The notes: generated by a model from the letters alone, not told the origin. DNA of 64,000 nucleotides from Micromonospora foliorum (GCF_022229015.1 NZ_JAKKFF010000075.1:1-64000), one strand, 5' to 3'. Counted from the first letter of the stretch, positions 7,233-16,531 are shown. Program-made: numbers and translations.

Positions 7233-8951
7233 TCACATCCGCTCCAGCGTGCGGATGCCGAGCAGGTGCAGCCCCTGCCGCAGGGTCCGGGCGGTCAGCT
7301 CGGCCAGCAGCAGCCGGCTCTCCCGCAGCTCGTCCGGAGCGCGCAGGACCGGGCAGCGCTCGTAGAACGCGTTGAACGCGGTCGCGAGCCGGTGCAGGTA
7401 ACCGGCGAGCTGGTGAAACTCGAGACTCCGCTCCACCTCGCCGACCACCGCGGCGAATCCGAGCAGCTCGACCGCGAGCGCCCGCTCCGCCGGCTGCGCC
7501 ACCACGATGGGCGCGTCCGGCCGCGCGGCGGTCCGGGCCCGCCGCAGCACCGACCGGATCCGGGCGTACGCGTACTGGAGGTAGGGCGCGGTGTTGCCGT
7601 CCAGCGCCAGCATCCGCTCCCAGTCCAGGACGTAGTCCCTGGTCCGGTCGACGGACAGGTCGGCGTACTTGATCGCGCCGATGCCCACCGCGCGGCCGAT
7701 CTCGTCGGCGGTCCCGGCGTCCAGTTCCGGGTTCCTGCTCCGGGCCAGGTCGGTGGCGCGGGCGACCGCCTCCTCCAGGAGCCCGACCAGCTTCACCGAA
7801 CCACCGGCCCGACTGCGCAACATCCGCCCGTCGGCACCGAGGATGGACCCGAAGCCCAGATGCTCCGCCTGGGCCGGCGGGCGGAGCCAACCGGCCGCCT
7901 GGGCGACGGCGAACACCATCGCGAAGTGCTGCCGCTGCGGTAGGCCCACGACGTACAGCAGCCGGGTGGCGCCCAGCTCGCCGACGCGCTGCCGCAGCGC
8001 GGCCAGGTCGGTGGCCGGGTAGCCGTACCCACCGTCACTCTTGCGCACGATCAGCGGCAACGGCTCGCCGTCCCGGCCGGTGAAGTCGGGCGGAAAGACG
8101 CACTCGGCCCCGCCGCTGGGCAGCAGCAGCCCCAGCCGGTCCAGGTCATCGACGACACCCGCGAGCAGGTCGTTGTAAGCGCTCTCACCCCGAAAGTCGG
8201 CTCCGGACAACGTCACGTCGAGCAGGTCGTACACGGTCAGGAAGTACCGCTCGGACTGCGTCACCAGCAGCCGCCACAGCCGCCGGGTCCGCTCGTCGCC
8301 GCCCTGCAACGCGACAACCCGCAGCCGTGACCGTTCCCGGAACTCCTCGTCGGCGTCGAACTTCACCCGGGCCGCCCGGTAGAAGGTGTCCAGGTCCCCC
8401 ATCGACAGGTTCTGCGCGGCTTCGGCCTCACCGAGGTCGACGAGATGCTCGATGAGCATGCCGAACGGTGTCCCCCAGTCACCCAGGTGGTTGACCCGCA
8501 CCACCCGGTGCCCGAGCCAGTCCAGCAGCCGCACCGCCGCGTCGCCGATCACCGTGGAGCGGAGATGCCCGACGTGCATCTCCTTCGCCACGTTGGGTGC
8601 CGAATAGTCGACCACCACGGTCTGCGGCGTCGCCGTCGACGGCACGCCGAGCCGGGCGTCGACCGCCAGCGCGGCGACCAGATCGGCCAGGGTCCGGTCG
8701 GCAACCGTCAGGTTGAGGAAACCCGGCCCGGACAACTCCGCCGACACGCCGACGTCGTCGAGCACCGCGTGCGCCAGCACCGCGGCGGCGATGTCGCGCG
8801 GCGGGCGGCCGAGCCGCCGGGCCAGGGCCAGCGCCGCGTCGGACTGGAAGTCCGCACGCGGGGACCGCCGCACGAGCGGGTCGACCGGGCCGCCGGCCAC
8901 CGCCGCGAACGCCGGCGCCAGCCGGTCGGACAACAACTTTTCAAGATCCAT
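7233..8951 (-). CDS. argS: Arginyl-tRNA synthetase
   Basis: The 572-residue class-I synthetase has a HIGH box as HVGH (126-129) in the VAKEMHVGHLRST context, an ArgRS additional domain at the N-terminus, and the C-terminal anticodon-binding helices (YAYARIRSVLRRA to the end). It charges tRNA-Arg with arginine. The start ATG at 8951 has only a weak ribosome site. About 84 nt upstream is a hairpin, preceded by a small arginine-rich open frame (9072-9164), which suggests attenuation control. Whether this is the only argS copy in the genome cannot be told from this window. Confidence 0.93.
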   Translation of the reverse strand: MDLEKLLSDRLAPAFAAVAGGPVDPLVRRSPRADFQSDAALALARRLGRPPRDIAAAVLAHAVLDDVGVSAELSGPGFLNLTVADRTLADLVAALAVDARLGVPSTATPQTVVVDYSAPNVAKEMHVGHLRSTVIGDAAVRLLDWLGHRVVRVNHLGDWGTPFGMLIEHLVDLGEAEAAQNLSMGDLDTFYRAARVKFDADEEFRERSRLRVVALQGGDERTRRLWRLLVTQSERYFLTVYDLLDVTLSGADFRGESAYNDLLAGVVDDLDRLGLLLPSGGAECVFPPDFTGRDGEPLPLIVRKSDGGYGYPATDLAALRQRVGELGATRLLYVVGLPQRQHFAMVFAVAQAAGWLRPPAQAEHLGFGSILGADGRMLRSRAGGSVKLVGLLEEAVARATDLARSRNPELDAGTADEIGRAVGIGAIKYADLSVDRTRDYVLDWERMLALDGNTAPYLQYAYARIRSVLRRARTAARPDAPIVVAQPAERALAVELLGFAAVVGEVERSLEFHQLAGYLHRLATAFNAFYERCPVLRAPDELRESRLLLAELTARTLRQGLHLLGIRTLERM

Positions 8952-9034
8952 GAGTACGCCGATCTCGCTCGGACCCGCGCTGTCACGCGAGCCGTTGAAG
9001 GGGGAGATACGGGCGGACCGAGGACGACAGCGAA

Positions 9035-9060
9035 CGACCGGCGGCTCGATCCGCCGGTCG
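9035..9060 (-). terminator. Candidate argS attenuator hairpin
   Basis: A perfect 10-bp stem (9035-9044 with 9051-9060) with a 6-nt loop lies 11 nt after the leader-peptide stop and 84 nt before argS. The leader's arginine-codon stretch contains CGGCGATCCG, which could pair with the hairpin's loop side (CGGATCG-AG-CCG) as an alternative structure. That is the logic expected of an anti-terminator. Confidence 0.5.
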
Positions 9061-9071
9061 CAGGAAACAGG

Positions 9072-9164
9072 TCAGCGTGGGCGGGAGACGGATCGCCGGC
9101 GTCGCCCCGCACCGACCTGGACGTCACACGACAGTCCGGTGCACAGAGCGATCACGCTGGTCAT
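9072..9164 (-). CDS. Putative arginine-rich leader peptide of argS
   Basis: The 30-codon open frame starts ATG at 9164 and ends with four consecutive arginine codons, then two more Arg codons among the last six residues (RRRRSVSRPR). Its ATG lies 7 nt after a TACGCT box (complement of 9172-9177), the usual spacing of leaderless actinobacterial transcripts, so translation could begin at the first transcribed base. Arg codons immediately before a hairpin upstream of arginyl-tRNA synthetase fit ribosome-mediated attenuation. The assignment is an inference. Antisense overlap with other open frames is coincidental. Confidence 0.5.
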   Translation of the reverse strand: MTSVIALCTGLSCDVQVGAGRRRRSVSRPR

Positions 9165-9171
9165 GCGGGAC

Positions 9172-9177
9172 AGCGTA
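9172..9177 (-). promoter_or_regulatory. -10 box of leaderless argS leader transcript
   Basis: TACGCT on the minus strand matches TAnnnT and ends 7 nt before the leader ATG. No clear -35 hexamer is seen. Confidence 0.45.
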
Positions 9178-9292
9178 GCGGCCGGGCCGACGCGACGACA
9201 CCTCGATTCCGGTGGTCCGGTCGATGCCCGAGGCGTGGTCGTTTCGTTGGACACCGGGCAGGGAACTGCCCCGGAACAGACGAGGGGTGACG

Positions 9293-10048
9293 ATGAGCCG
9301 ATACACACCACTGCCGGTGACCCGTACGCGACGCGCGCTCGCGCTGCTCGGCACCATCGCCCTGACCGCCGCCTGCACCACCACGGAGGATCCGCCCGGC
9401 TCAGCCCCGGCGACCACCGCACCGGCCACCGCGTCGGCGTCAGCGCCCCCGACAGACCCACCGTCCCCGAGTGCGAGCACCCGGGTGACCATCCCGACCT
9501 CGGCCTTCGTCGAGCTCCCCGCCGAGCTGCGGAAGTCTCCCCGACGGACGACGCCCGTCGAGCAGGCCCTGCCGAAGCTGTGTGGCAACGAGTTCGGCAC
9601 CGGCGGCCGCCAGGTCACCGCGAGCGCCGCGATGACCGTCACCTACCAGAAGGCCGGCGAGCCCTCCAGCAACGTGCCGCAGGGGATGATCCACCAGACC
9701 ATCTTCACCTTCGACGGCGAGGGCGCCTCGGGTTACCTGGGCCGTCTCCGCACCGCCGTGCAGGCGTGCCCCTCGTACGACCAGTCCGGATACCGCGTCA
9801 CCGTCACGAGTAAGGCGCTGCCCGGCGTGGGCGACGAGACGATGCTGCTGACCCGGACCTGGCCGGAGACGAGCCTGAACGGCGAACGCACCGGCGGCAC
9901 CGCGTCCAGCCAGATCGCCGTGGCCCGGGTCGACAGCGCGGTGACGGTCTTCGACGACCAGGGGTGGGAGGGCACCAGCGGCAACCCCGCCATCCTCGAC
10001 CGGGTCGTGCGCGACGGCGTACGCACCATCGACGCCTGGCAGCGGTAG
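9293..10048 (+). CDS. Secreted lipoprotein, function unknown (sensor-domain-like)
   Basis: The 251-residue protein has a lipoprotein signal peptide with lipobox LTAAC, a Ser/Thr/Pro-rich linker (about residues 30-65), and a globular domain with two cysteines (KLCGNE and QACPSY) that could pair. The overall layout recalls PknH-type extracellular sensor domains of actinobacteria, though similarity is only impressionistic. It is probably anchored to the outer face of the membrane. The start ATG at 9293 was chosen because the signal peptide begins there. Confidence 0.7.
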   Translation: MSRYTPLPVTRTRRALALLGTIALTAACTTTEDPPGSAPATTAPATASASAPPTDPPSPSASTRVTIPTSAFVELPAELRKSPRRTTPVEQALPKLCGNEFGTGGRQVTASAAMTVTYQKAGEPSSNVPQGMIHQTIFTFDGEGASGYLGRLRTAVQACPSYDQSGYRVTVTSKALPGVGDETMLLTRTWPETSLNGERTGGTASSQIAVARVDSAVTVFDDQGWEGTSGNPAILDRVVRDGVRTIDAWQR

Positions 10049-10230
10049 CTCACCCGACCGCCGTCGACGCGAGCTTCCACCGATCGGTTCGATCCTCGGT
10101 CGAATCATGGACAACAGGACGCGAGCCGCGCTCGTGCCGGGAGACTGGGGGATCCCGGTCCACTGTGCGGCCACCGACCGTGTGCGGCAGCCTGCCGGGC
10201 CGTCAGCGTTGGTCGGTGGAGGAGGTCGTC

Positions 10231-10719
10231 ATGTCGGATGGTCAGGGAACGAAGGCACCGTGGCTTCCACCGCGGTGGTTCATCCGGCTGGCCTGGTCCG
10301 TGCACCGGGGCCTGTACCGGGTCACCGGCAGCCGGGTCGGGTTGTGGCGACCGCGCGAGACCCGCTGGGGCACGTTGCGGCTGACCACGGTCGGTCGTCG
10401 CACCGGTCAGCAGCGCAGCGTCATCATCGCGTACTTCGAGGATGGCCCGAACCTGGTCGGGGTGGCGATGAACGGCTGGGGTGAGGGTGCCCCCGCCTGG
10501 TGGCTCAACCTCCAGGCGCACCCGGACGCGTCCGTCGATCTGGCCGACGGGCGGCGGCTGATTCGCGGTCGCGCCGCCACCGACGACGAGCGGTCACGAC
10601 TGTGGCCACGCTGGCGCGAGGCCGACAAGAACTTCGACGCCCACGCTGCGCGGCGATCGTCCGAAACCACGGTGGTGGTGCTGGAGCCCAGAGCGGATGG
10701 CGATGCCTCGGTGCAATGA
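10231..10719 (+). CDS. Nitroreductase/deazaflavin-dependent (DUF385-type) family protein
   Basis: The 162-residue protein has the LRLTTVGRRTGQQRSVIIAYFEDG core and the WWLNLQAHPDASVDL segment typical of the split-barrel deazaflavin (F420)-dependent nitroreductase family that includes Ddn. Members reduce small molecules with F420H2; the substrate is unknown. A strong ribosome site GGAGGAGG lies 7 nt before the ATG. An F420:NADP oxidoreductase is encoded 8 kb away (18723). Confidence 0.8.
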   Translation: MSDGQGTKAPWLPPRWFIRLAWSVHRGLYRVTGSRVGLWRPRETRWGTLRLTTVGRRTGQQRSVIIAYFEDGPNLVGVAMNGWGEGAPAWWLNLQAHPDASVDLADGRRLIRGRAATDDERSRLWPRWREADKNFDAHAARRSSETTVVVLEPRADGDASVQ

Positions 10720-10776
10720 TGCACCTCGTGGCCTCCGCGCCCTCGACTCCGCCGGGCTACCCGGCTGCCGCGCGGC

Positions 10777-11160
10777 TCAACGGCCGAACGCGAGGTAGAG
10801 ACCAAGGCCGAAGTTCACGACCAGGATGATCGCGCCGACGACCGCGAACCCGCGCTGCCATGCCGTCCACCGGACGGTCCTCTGGGACTCGACGATGCCG
10901 GCCTCCTCAACTCGAACCGCCGCGATCCTGTCCCGCTCACTGGCGTCACGGCGGTCCGCGGTCACGTTGGCACTGAACAGAGTGACGTTGCCGCGGAGTT
11001 CCTCGGTGAGAGACCGGAGCGCCTCCGTCATCGCGTCGATCGAGCCGTTGATCCTCTGCAGGTGCTCATCGTGCCCCTGTAGACGCTGCTCGATCCGGCC
11101 CGCGTCCAGACCGCGGGCGTAGGCGGCCGCCATCCTCTCCGCGTTCTCCGGGCTTGTCAT
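10777..11160 (-). CDS. Small coiled-coil protein with C-terminal membrane helix
   Basis: The 127-residue protein begins MTSPENAERM, has a long amphipathic helical stretch with heptad character (about 20-90) and a single C-terminal transmembrane helix (AVVGAIILVVNFGLGLYLAF) ending in GR. The topology resembles tail-anchored or holin-like proteins of unknown function. The ATG at 11160 overlaps the stop of a 37-codon open frame (ATGA), which suggests translational coupling. An in-frame GTG at 11277 would add 39 residues but has no spaced ribosome site. Confidence 0.6.
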   Translation of the reverse strand: MTSPENAERMAAAYARGLDAGRIEQRLQGHDEHLQRINGSIDAMTEALRSLTEELRGNVTLFSANVTADRRDASERDRIAAVRVEEAGIVESQRTVRWTAWQRGFAVVGAIILVVNFGLGLYLAFGR

Positions 11161-11270
11161 CGTGGGTCCGTCAGCCACGAGGACACGGCCCCTGTCCCGC
11201 ACTCGGGCGGGACCGCCGCAGTCGTCCGGTGGAAGGGCCGCCGTCGGGGCGTGGTGCTCGTGAGACGCAT
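11157..11270 (-). CDS. Small open frame translationally coupled to the coiled-coil gene
   Basis: The 37-residue frame (MRLTSTTPRRRPFHRTTAAV start) has a strong AGGAGG ribosome site 6 nt before its ATG and ends in an ATGA overlap with the next gene. No family is recognised. It is Arg/Thr-rich with no membrane helix. It may be a real small protein, or a leader that delivers ribosomes to the downstream gene. Confidence 0.4.
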   Translation of the reverse strand: MRLTSTTPRRRPFHRTTAAVPPECGTGAVSSWLTDPR

Positions 11271-11530
11271 CCGCCACCTCCTACTGACCCCGCGCCACCC
11301 GGTCCGAGGTATCAGTCGTACCACTCCCAGGCCCGGAACGCCACTGCTCGGATCTGACAAAACCGCAGGTCAGAGGCGCATTCCTGGCCGGAGACAACCG
11401 CTGTGGTACGTCGCCCCGAGCGCGTACATCCCGGGTGGTAGGCCCTTCGGCAACTCCGGCATGACGACGTACCAGTGGTCTGCTTCCTAGGCTGCCACCC
11501 GTACCCGTCACGCGACCGAGGGGATCCACG

Positions 11531-11965
11531 ATGTCCGTCCGTCACCTGCTCGCCACCGCCGTAGCCGCCCCGCTCGGAGGGCTCGCGCTGGCCGCGCCGG
11601 CAGCCGCGCACGTCTCGGCCCAACCGACCGCCGCCGCTGCTGTCTCCATGAGCGTCGGACGTCTCGGCGCCAGTGTGGCCGTCCTGCTGGGGCTGGTCGG
11701 CGCCGTCATCGGCGGGCTGGCTCTGGCCCGTCCCGCCAGTCGGCTCGGTACCGGCTCCGGAAGCCTCGGAGCCGTCCTGGCCCTGGCGACAGGGCTGATC
11801 GGCATCGCGCTCGGCGGGCTGGTGGTAGCCACGTCCGACAGTGGCATCGGCACGGGTAACGGGCGAGGCGGGGCCTACGTGGCCCTGGCGGTTGGACTGG
11901 CCGGCGTGGTGCTCGGCGGGCTGGCCCTGGTTCGCGCCCGCGACACCGGCCGCCTGACGGGCTGA
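11531..11965 (+). CDS. Small membrane protein (DUF6223-like)
   Basis: The 144-residue protein has an N-terminal signal sequence (about 1-27, ending AHV) and three hydrophobic helices (about 46-65, 79-103 and 117-137) separated by Gly/Ser-rich loops. The second and third helices are similar to each other (VAVLLGLVGAVIGGLALARP versus VALAVGLAGVVLGGLALVRA), which suggests internal duplication. No catalytic motif is seen and the function is unknown. A GAGGGGATCC ribosome-like site precedes the ATG. Confidence 0.7.
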   Translation: MSVRHLLATAVAAPLGGLALAAPAAAHVSAQPTAAAAVSMSVGRLGASVAVLLGLVGAVIGGLALARPASRLGTGSGSLGAVLALATGLIGIALGGLVVATSDSGIGTGNGRGGAYVALAVGLAGVVLGGLALVRARDTGRLTG

Positions 11966-12007
11966 CCGGGTGACCGGTCCTGGCGTGCGGTGGTACCGCG
12001 CCCGTGG

Positions 12008-12032
12008 GGCCTCCGGCGGCCAGCCGGAGGCC
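12008..12032. terminator. Hairpin between convergent genes
   Basis: A perfect 10-bp stem (12008-12017 with 12023-12032) with a 5-nt loop sits just before the end of the convergent response regulator gene. Confidence 0.65.
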
Positions 12033-12036
12033 GTGA

Positions 12037-12699
12037 TCAGGAACGGGCGAGCCAACCGGGCACGGTCAGGCCGGACTCGTAGGCGAGGATCACCAACTGG
12101 GCTCGGTCCCGGGCATGGGCCTTGGTCATGATCCGGCTGACATGTGTCTTGGCGGTCGCCGGGCTCAGCACCAACCGCGCGGCGATCTCGTCGTTGGAGA
12201 GGCCGGCGGCAACAAGCGTCAGCACCTCACGCTCCCGCTCGGTAAGCACGCTCAGTCGCGGCCCCGGGTCGGGATGCTTGGCCCGGGCCGCGAACTCGGC
12301 GATCAACCGTCGGGTGATCGACGGCGCGATCAGCGCGTCACCCCGGGCCACCACCCGCACGCCGTGGATCAACTCCGCTGGCTCGGTGTCCTTGACCAGG
12401 AAGCCGCTGGCACCGGCCCGCAGCGCGCCGTAGACGTAGTCGTCCAGGTCGAACGTGGTCAGAATGATGACGCGGGCATCGGAGTTCGCGACGATCTCAC
12501 CGGTGGCGGCCAGGCCGTCGAGACCGGGCATCCGGATGTCCATCAGGACGACATCCGGTCGCAGTTGCCGGGCCAGCCGCACCGCCTCGGCCCCGTCGGC
12601 AGCCTCGCCGACCACCTCAAGGCCGTCCTCACCGTCGAGGATGGACCGGAAGCCGGCGCGGACCAGGGTCTGGTCGTCGACGATCAGCAGCCGGATCAC
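12037..12699 (-). CDS. NarL/LuxR-family response regulator
   Basis: The 220-residue protein has a receiver domain with the phospho-acceptor Asp54 in [10 protein letters not shown] and an acidic pair (Asp8, Asp9). A C-terminal LuxR-type helix-turn-helix follows ([20 protein letters not shown] onward). It starts with GTG at 12699, overlapping the kinase stop by 4 nt. It is the output partner of the kinase encoded immediately upstream; the targets may include the adjacent ABC exporter, which is an inference from position only. Confidence 0.92.
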   Translation of the reverse strand: MIRLLIVDDQTLVRAGFRSILDGEDGLEVVGEAADGAEAVRLARQLRPDVVLMDIRMPGLDGLAATGEIVANSDARVIILTTFDLDDYVYGALRAGASGFLVKDTEPAELIHGVRVVARGDALIAPSITRRLIAEFAARAKHPDPGPRLSVLTEREREVLTLVAAGLSNDEIAARLVLSPATAKTHVSRIMTKAHARDRAQLVILAYESGLTVPGWLARS

Positions 12700-13829
12700 C
12701 TCTGCTCCCCCACCGGTGCCGGGCCGGGCCGCATCGGCAGACGGGCGCGGACCCGGAAGCCGCCGTCCGGCTGCGAGCCCGTGGTCAACGAACCGCCGAG
12801 CGCCCGCGCCCGCTCGCGCATCCCGAGGATCCCGCTGCCCGGCGCACCCGGCTGACCGGTGCCGTCGTCCTCGACCTCGACGAGCACGTCGTCGTGATCG
12901 GGCCGGACCCGGACCACCGCGGCGGTGGCGCGCGCGTGCCGTGCCACGTTGGTGAGCGCCTCCTGGACGATCCGATACACCGCCAGATCGACCTCCGGCG
13001 GCAGCGACCGGGTCTCGGCCACCTCGGTGCGGATCTCCAACTCCGGCCGGGCGGCCGTCCTGACCAACTCGCCGAGGCGGTTCAGACCGGGTACGGGCCC
13101 GACCGCCGGGTCCTGCCGCAGTGCGCCAAGCGTCGCGCGCAACTCGCTCAACGTCTCCTTGCTGGTCTGTTTGATCGCGGTGAGGGCCTGCTCGGACCGG
13201 ACCGGATCCGGTCGGTGCAACGCGGCGCTGGCCTGCACATTGATCAACGAAAGGTGGTGGCCGAGCACGTCGTGCAGTTCCCGGGCGATGCGCAGCCGCT
13301 CCTCGGTGGCCCGTCGCCGAGCCTCCTCCTCCATCCGCTGCTCGGCGACGACCGCTCGGGCCCGCGCCTCGGCGAGGTAGGCGCGGCGGTTGCGGGTCAC
13401 GCCGACGATGACCGCGACCAGCCAACCGGCGTGCAGCAGCGTCGCACCGTTCATGGTGTTCGGGGACCGGTCGTAGCTGTCCGCCACGGCGAAGGCGATC
13501 ACCGAGGCGAGACCGAGCCCGATGGCGACCGCGAGATGTCCCTCGTCGACGACGGTGTAGAGCGCCACGACGAACACCAACATGATCGGACCGGGCCGGT
13601 GCAGCAACGCCCCGTACGCGCCAACGGCGGCCAGCGCCACGACGCCCACCGGCACCGGGTGGCGCCGGCGGACGTACAGCGCACCGGAGGAGAGCAGCAC
13701 CGCCAGCAGCGCCGCCCATTCGGCGGCGGTGTCGATGCCGCGCGACTGCACCACCAGGCCCACGACGGCGACCAGAGCGACGGCGAGCACCAGGGCCACG
13801 TCCGCCGTCCGGCCCCGCCACCCTGACAT
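12696..13829 (-). CDS. Sensor histidine kinase (HisKA_3 type)
   Basis: The 377-residue protein has an N-terminal membrane domain of four to five helices, a HisKA_3 dimerisation motif with phospho-acceptor His186 in [14 protein letters not shown], and an HATPase domain ([13 protein letters not shown], then VEDDGTG and GILGMRERA). It lacks a large extracytoplasmic sensor, so it resembles intramembrane-sensing kinases that often pair with ABC exporters. The start ATG at 13829 (MSGWRG) was preferred over an in-frame start 69 nt upstream. Confidence 0.9.
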   Translation of the reverse strand: MSGWRGRTADVALVLAVALVAVVGLVVQSRGIDTAAEWAALLAVLLSSGALYVRRRHPVPVGVVALAAVGAYGALLHRPGPIMLVFVVALYTVVDEGHLAVAIGLGLASVIAFAVADSYDRSPNTMNGATLLHAGWLVAVIVGVTRNRRAYLAEARARAVVAEQRMEEEARRRATEERLRIARELHDVLGHHLSLINVQASAALHRPDPVRSEQALTAIKQTSKETLSELRATLGALRQDPAVGPVPGLNRLGELVRTAARPELEIRTEVAETRSLPPEVDLAVYRIVQEALTNVARHARATAAVVRVRPDHDDVLVEVEDDGTGQPGAPGSGILGMRERARALGGSLTTGSQPDGGFRVRARLPMRPGPAPVGEQR

Positions 13830-13894
13830 GCGCCGAAGCCTAGCCTCCCGCGGGTGAGCGGGAGAATGACGGCCGAGGTTGGGGACGCCGGTCC

Positions 13895-15868
13895 TCACTG
13901 GGCGGTCCGGGTGCGCTGGTGGCCCTCGGCCAGGTCTGCGTCGTAACCGGCAGCCTGGAGGGCGAACAGTTCGGCGTACCGGCCGCCGGCGGCGACCAGG
14001 TCGGCGTGCGTGCCGGCCTCGGCCAGTCGGCCGTGGTGCAGGACGAAGATCCGGTCGGCGTGCCGGACGTTGGCGAGCCGGTGCGTGATGAGGATGGTGG
14101 TGAGGCGACCCCTGCGGTCCCGGATGGTCTGGAACAGGGCGTCCTCGGCGCGAGGGTCGAGCGCGGAGGACGGCTCATCCATGATCAGCAGTTCGGCGTC
14201 ACGCAGGAACCCGCGGGCCGCGGTGATGCGCTGCCACTGCCCACCGGAGAGGTCCTGGCCACGCGCGAAGGTCCGGTCGAGCAGCGTCTCGTACCCGTGC
14301 GGAAGCTCATTGATCATGTCGTGGGCGACCGCGCGGCCGGCGGCGGCCTCGATGCGGTCCTGCCGGGCCTCGCTGTCGACGTCGCCGATGGCGATGTTCG
14401 TGGCCGCGGTGAACGGCCACTTGTGGTATTCCTGCGTCACCACCGCGATCCGGGCCCGCAGCCCGTCGACGTCCCATTCCGACAACGGGCGGCCGTTCCA
14501 CTCGATGCTGCCCTCGGTGGGGGCCCGCAGGCTGGCGATCATCGCGGCGAGGGTCGTCTTGCCCGAGCCGTTCTCCCCCACGAACGCGACAGTCTGCCCG
14601 GCGGTGATCGTCAACGTGACCCCGTCGACGGCGGGGGTGTCCCGATCGGGGTAGCGCAGGCTCACCTCGTTGACGGTCAACTCCCGTAGCCGGTCCGGGT
14701 CGGCCGCGGCTACCGGCCCGGTGTTGTCCGGTAGGTAGGCGTCGGCGCGGGTCATGAAGCCGGTGTAGTCGCCGAAGTGCTGCCCCTCGGTGTAGACGTG
14801 GTCGACCTGGAAGGTGGCGATGGCCAGGGATCGTTGCGCGGACTGCACCGCGATGACGCAGGTCGCCGCGGCGGCGAGCGGGATCTGCCCGTCCAGGAGC
14901 AGCAACCCGAGCAGGGCGTAGACGGTGCCGGTGGCGAGGCCACCGACGATCGCCCCGACCGTCGTGGTCGTGGTGACGCGTCGAGCGAGGGCGAGCTGGA
15001 TGTCGGTCTCCACCTGCATCACCCGGTCGTACTGGTCGAGCAGGAACCGGCGTAGCCCGTAGGAGCGCAACTCCGGGGCCGAGGCACGTTCGGCCATCAA
15101 CTTGTGCAGCAGCCACAGGCGACGTCGGCGCACCGACCCGGTGGTGTACGTCTGGTAGCGCAGATGCCCGGCCCGCAACGACGCCCACGCGTTGGGCACC
15201 GTGGCGACCAGCAGCGCCAGCAGCAACAGCGGATGGATGACGATGACGGCAGCCGCCACGGCGAGCAGCCCGGCCAGCCCGGCGAGCAGGTTCATCGACG
15301 CCTGCACCAGCCCGATCGTCGACTCGGTGCCCCGGGAGGCGCGTTCCATGTCGTCGGCGAACGCGTCGGCGTCGAACGCCTCCAACCGGACCGCGGTCGA
15401 CACCTCGAACAGGCCCCGCTCCACCTCACGGCTCACCCGGGGCGTCAACCCGTTCTGCGCGTACCCGGTGGCGATGCCCATCCCCGCGCGGAGCGCGACC
15501 GTCGCCGCCAGCACGGCCAGCGCGGGCAGCGCGGCCCGCACCTTGTCCGCGGTCGGCCCGCCGGCGAACAGTTCCACCAGCACCCGCTGGGTGGCCAACA
15601 GGCCGAAGGCGGCCATCACCCCCGCGCCGACCGTCGCCGCGCCCACCACACCGGTACGGAGTCGGTCCGCACGCCAACTGATACCGAGGGCTGTCCAGAC
15701 GAGCCTGGGCAGTTCCGCGAACACGGCGAAGACGCCGGCCTCCGCGCGCGCCCGCACCCCCGTCTCCCACCACATCTCCCGCAGTTCCGGCAGCACCGAC
15801 TCCGTGCGCCCAGGGTGCGACGTGCCGGGCGTGACGCGGTGGGCCTCTGCGGTGACGGTCTCGCTCAT
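13895..15868 (-). CDS. ABC transporter, fused permease/ATP-binding protein
   Basis: The 657-residue half-transporter carries a membrane domain of about six helices (residues 55-350) fused to an ATPase with Walker A GENGSGKTT, signature LSGGQ, Walker B LLIMDEP and the H-loop ITHRLA. It probably acts as a homodimer exporting a peptide, lipid or drug. The start ATG at 15868 has a GGAGG site 7 nt upstream; an ATG two codons earlier (15874) lies too close to that site. It lies 65 nt upstream of the two-component genes on the same strand, possibly co-transcribed. Confidence 0.9.
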   Translation of the reverse strand: MSETVTAEAHRVTPGTSHPGRTESVLPELREMWWETGVRARAEAGVFAVFAELPRLVWTALGISWRADRLRTGVVGAATVGAGVMAAFGLLATQRVLVELFAGGPTADKVRAALPALAVLAATVALRAGMGIATGYAQNGLTPRVSREVERGLFEVSTAVRLEAFDADAFADDMERASRGTESTIGLVQASMNLLAGLAGLLAVAAAVIVIHPLLLLALLVATVPNAWASLRAGHLRYQTYTTGSVRRRRLWLLHKLMAERASAPELRSYGLRRFLLDQYDRVMQVETDIQLALARRVTTTTTVGAIVGGLATGTVYALLGLLLLDGQIPLAAAATCVIAVQSAQRSLAIATFQVDHVYTEGQHFGDYTGFMTRADAYLPDNTGPVAAADPDRLRELTVNEVSLRYPDRDTPAVDGVTLTITAGQTVAFVGENGSGKTTLAAMIASLRAPTEGSIEWNGRPLSEWDVDGLRARIAVVTQEYHKWPFTAATNIAIGDVDSEARQDRIEAAAGRAVAHDMINELPHGYETLLDRTFARGQDLSGGQWQRITAARGFLRDAELLIMDEPSSALDPRAEDALFQTIRDRRGRLTTILITHRLANVRHADRIFVLHHGRLAEAGTHADLVAAGGRYAELFALQAAGYDADLAEGHQRTRTAQ

Positions 15869-16024
15869 GGGCATACCTCCCGGGCGGCGCAGCCGTCGCC
15901 AGCCCCGCCGGTCAGGCGGGGCGGCGGCTTTCTGGAGGATTGGACCACCCGGACGTTGCTCTCGGCAATCTCCCGAACACTCGCGGTTATGGATGACCTG
16001 TCGCCGGGGAGGCGCCCTGGTGCG

Positions 16025-16516
16025 TCACTGCCCGCGCAGGACGTCGAGGCGCGTCCTCAGCGCTGCGGCGATCTCGCCCGCCGCGACGATCTGCTCCGGC
16101 GTGAGGGCGTCGACGAACAGCTCCCGAATCGCGCGCAGGTGCGGAAAGGTGGCCCCGGCGAACGCCTCGGCGCCGGCCGTCGTGAGCAGCACCTCCGCCC
16201 CACGGGGAACCGTCGCGCACTCCTGGCGGCGGATCAGGCCGCGCCGCTCCATCCGGCCCAGATGGTGCGAGAGCCGGCTCCGCTCCCACCCGATGTGCGC
16301 GGCGAGTTCGGACGACCGCATCGCCTGACCCTCCGCCTCGCTGAGGGCGAGGAGCACGGCGTAGTCCCCGGTCGAGAGCGAGGAGTCGCTCTGCAGGCGG
16401 GACTCGAGCCGGGAGCCGAGCGCCGCCGTCGTCTCGATGAAGTCCCGCCAGATCCGCAGCTCGTCGGCGGTCGGGAGCTGGCGTCCGCCCCGCCGGCCGG
16501 GTGTGGCCTCCGTCAT
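16025..16516 (-). CDS. MarR-family transcriptional regulator
   Basis: The 163-residue winged-helix protein has a recognition region (SSELAAHIGWERSRLSHHLGRM), a wing and flanking dimerisation helices typical of MarR. It is divergent from the LLM oxidoreductase pair. Two inverted repeats of the form TTGAC-N2-GTCAA lie between them, so it probably represses both its own gene and the oxidoreductase operon and releases them on binding a small ligand. Confidence 0.88.
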   Translation of the reverse strand: MTEATPGRRGGRQLPTADELRIWRDFIETTAALGSRLESRLQSDSSLSTGDYAVLLALSEAEGQAMRSSELAAHIGWERSRLSHHLGRMERRGLIRRQECATVPRGAEVLLTTAGAEAFAGATFPHLRAIRELFVDALTPEQIVAAGEIAAALRTRLDVLRGQ

Positions 16517-16531
16517 CTCACTCTCCCGGGA

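Noticed and set aside
12894..13826. 310-codon frame on the plus strand opposite the histidine kinase
   Set aside because: No family motifs; it mirrors codon bias of the kinase gene.
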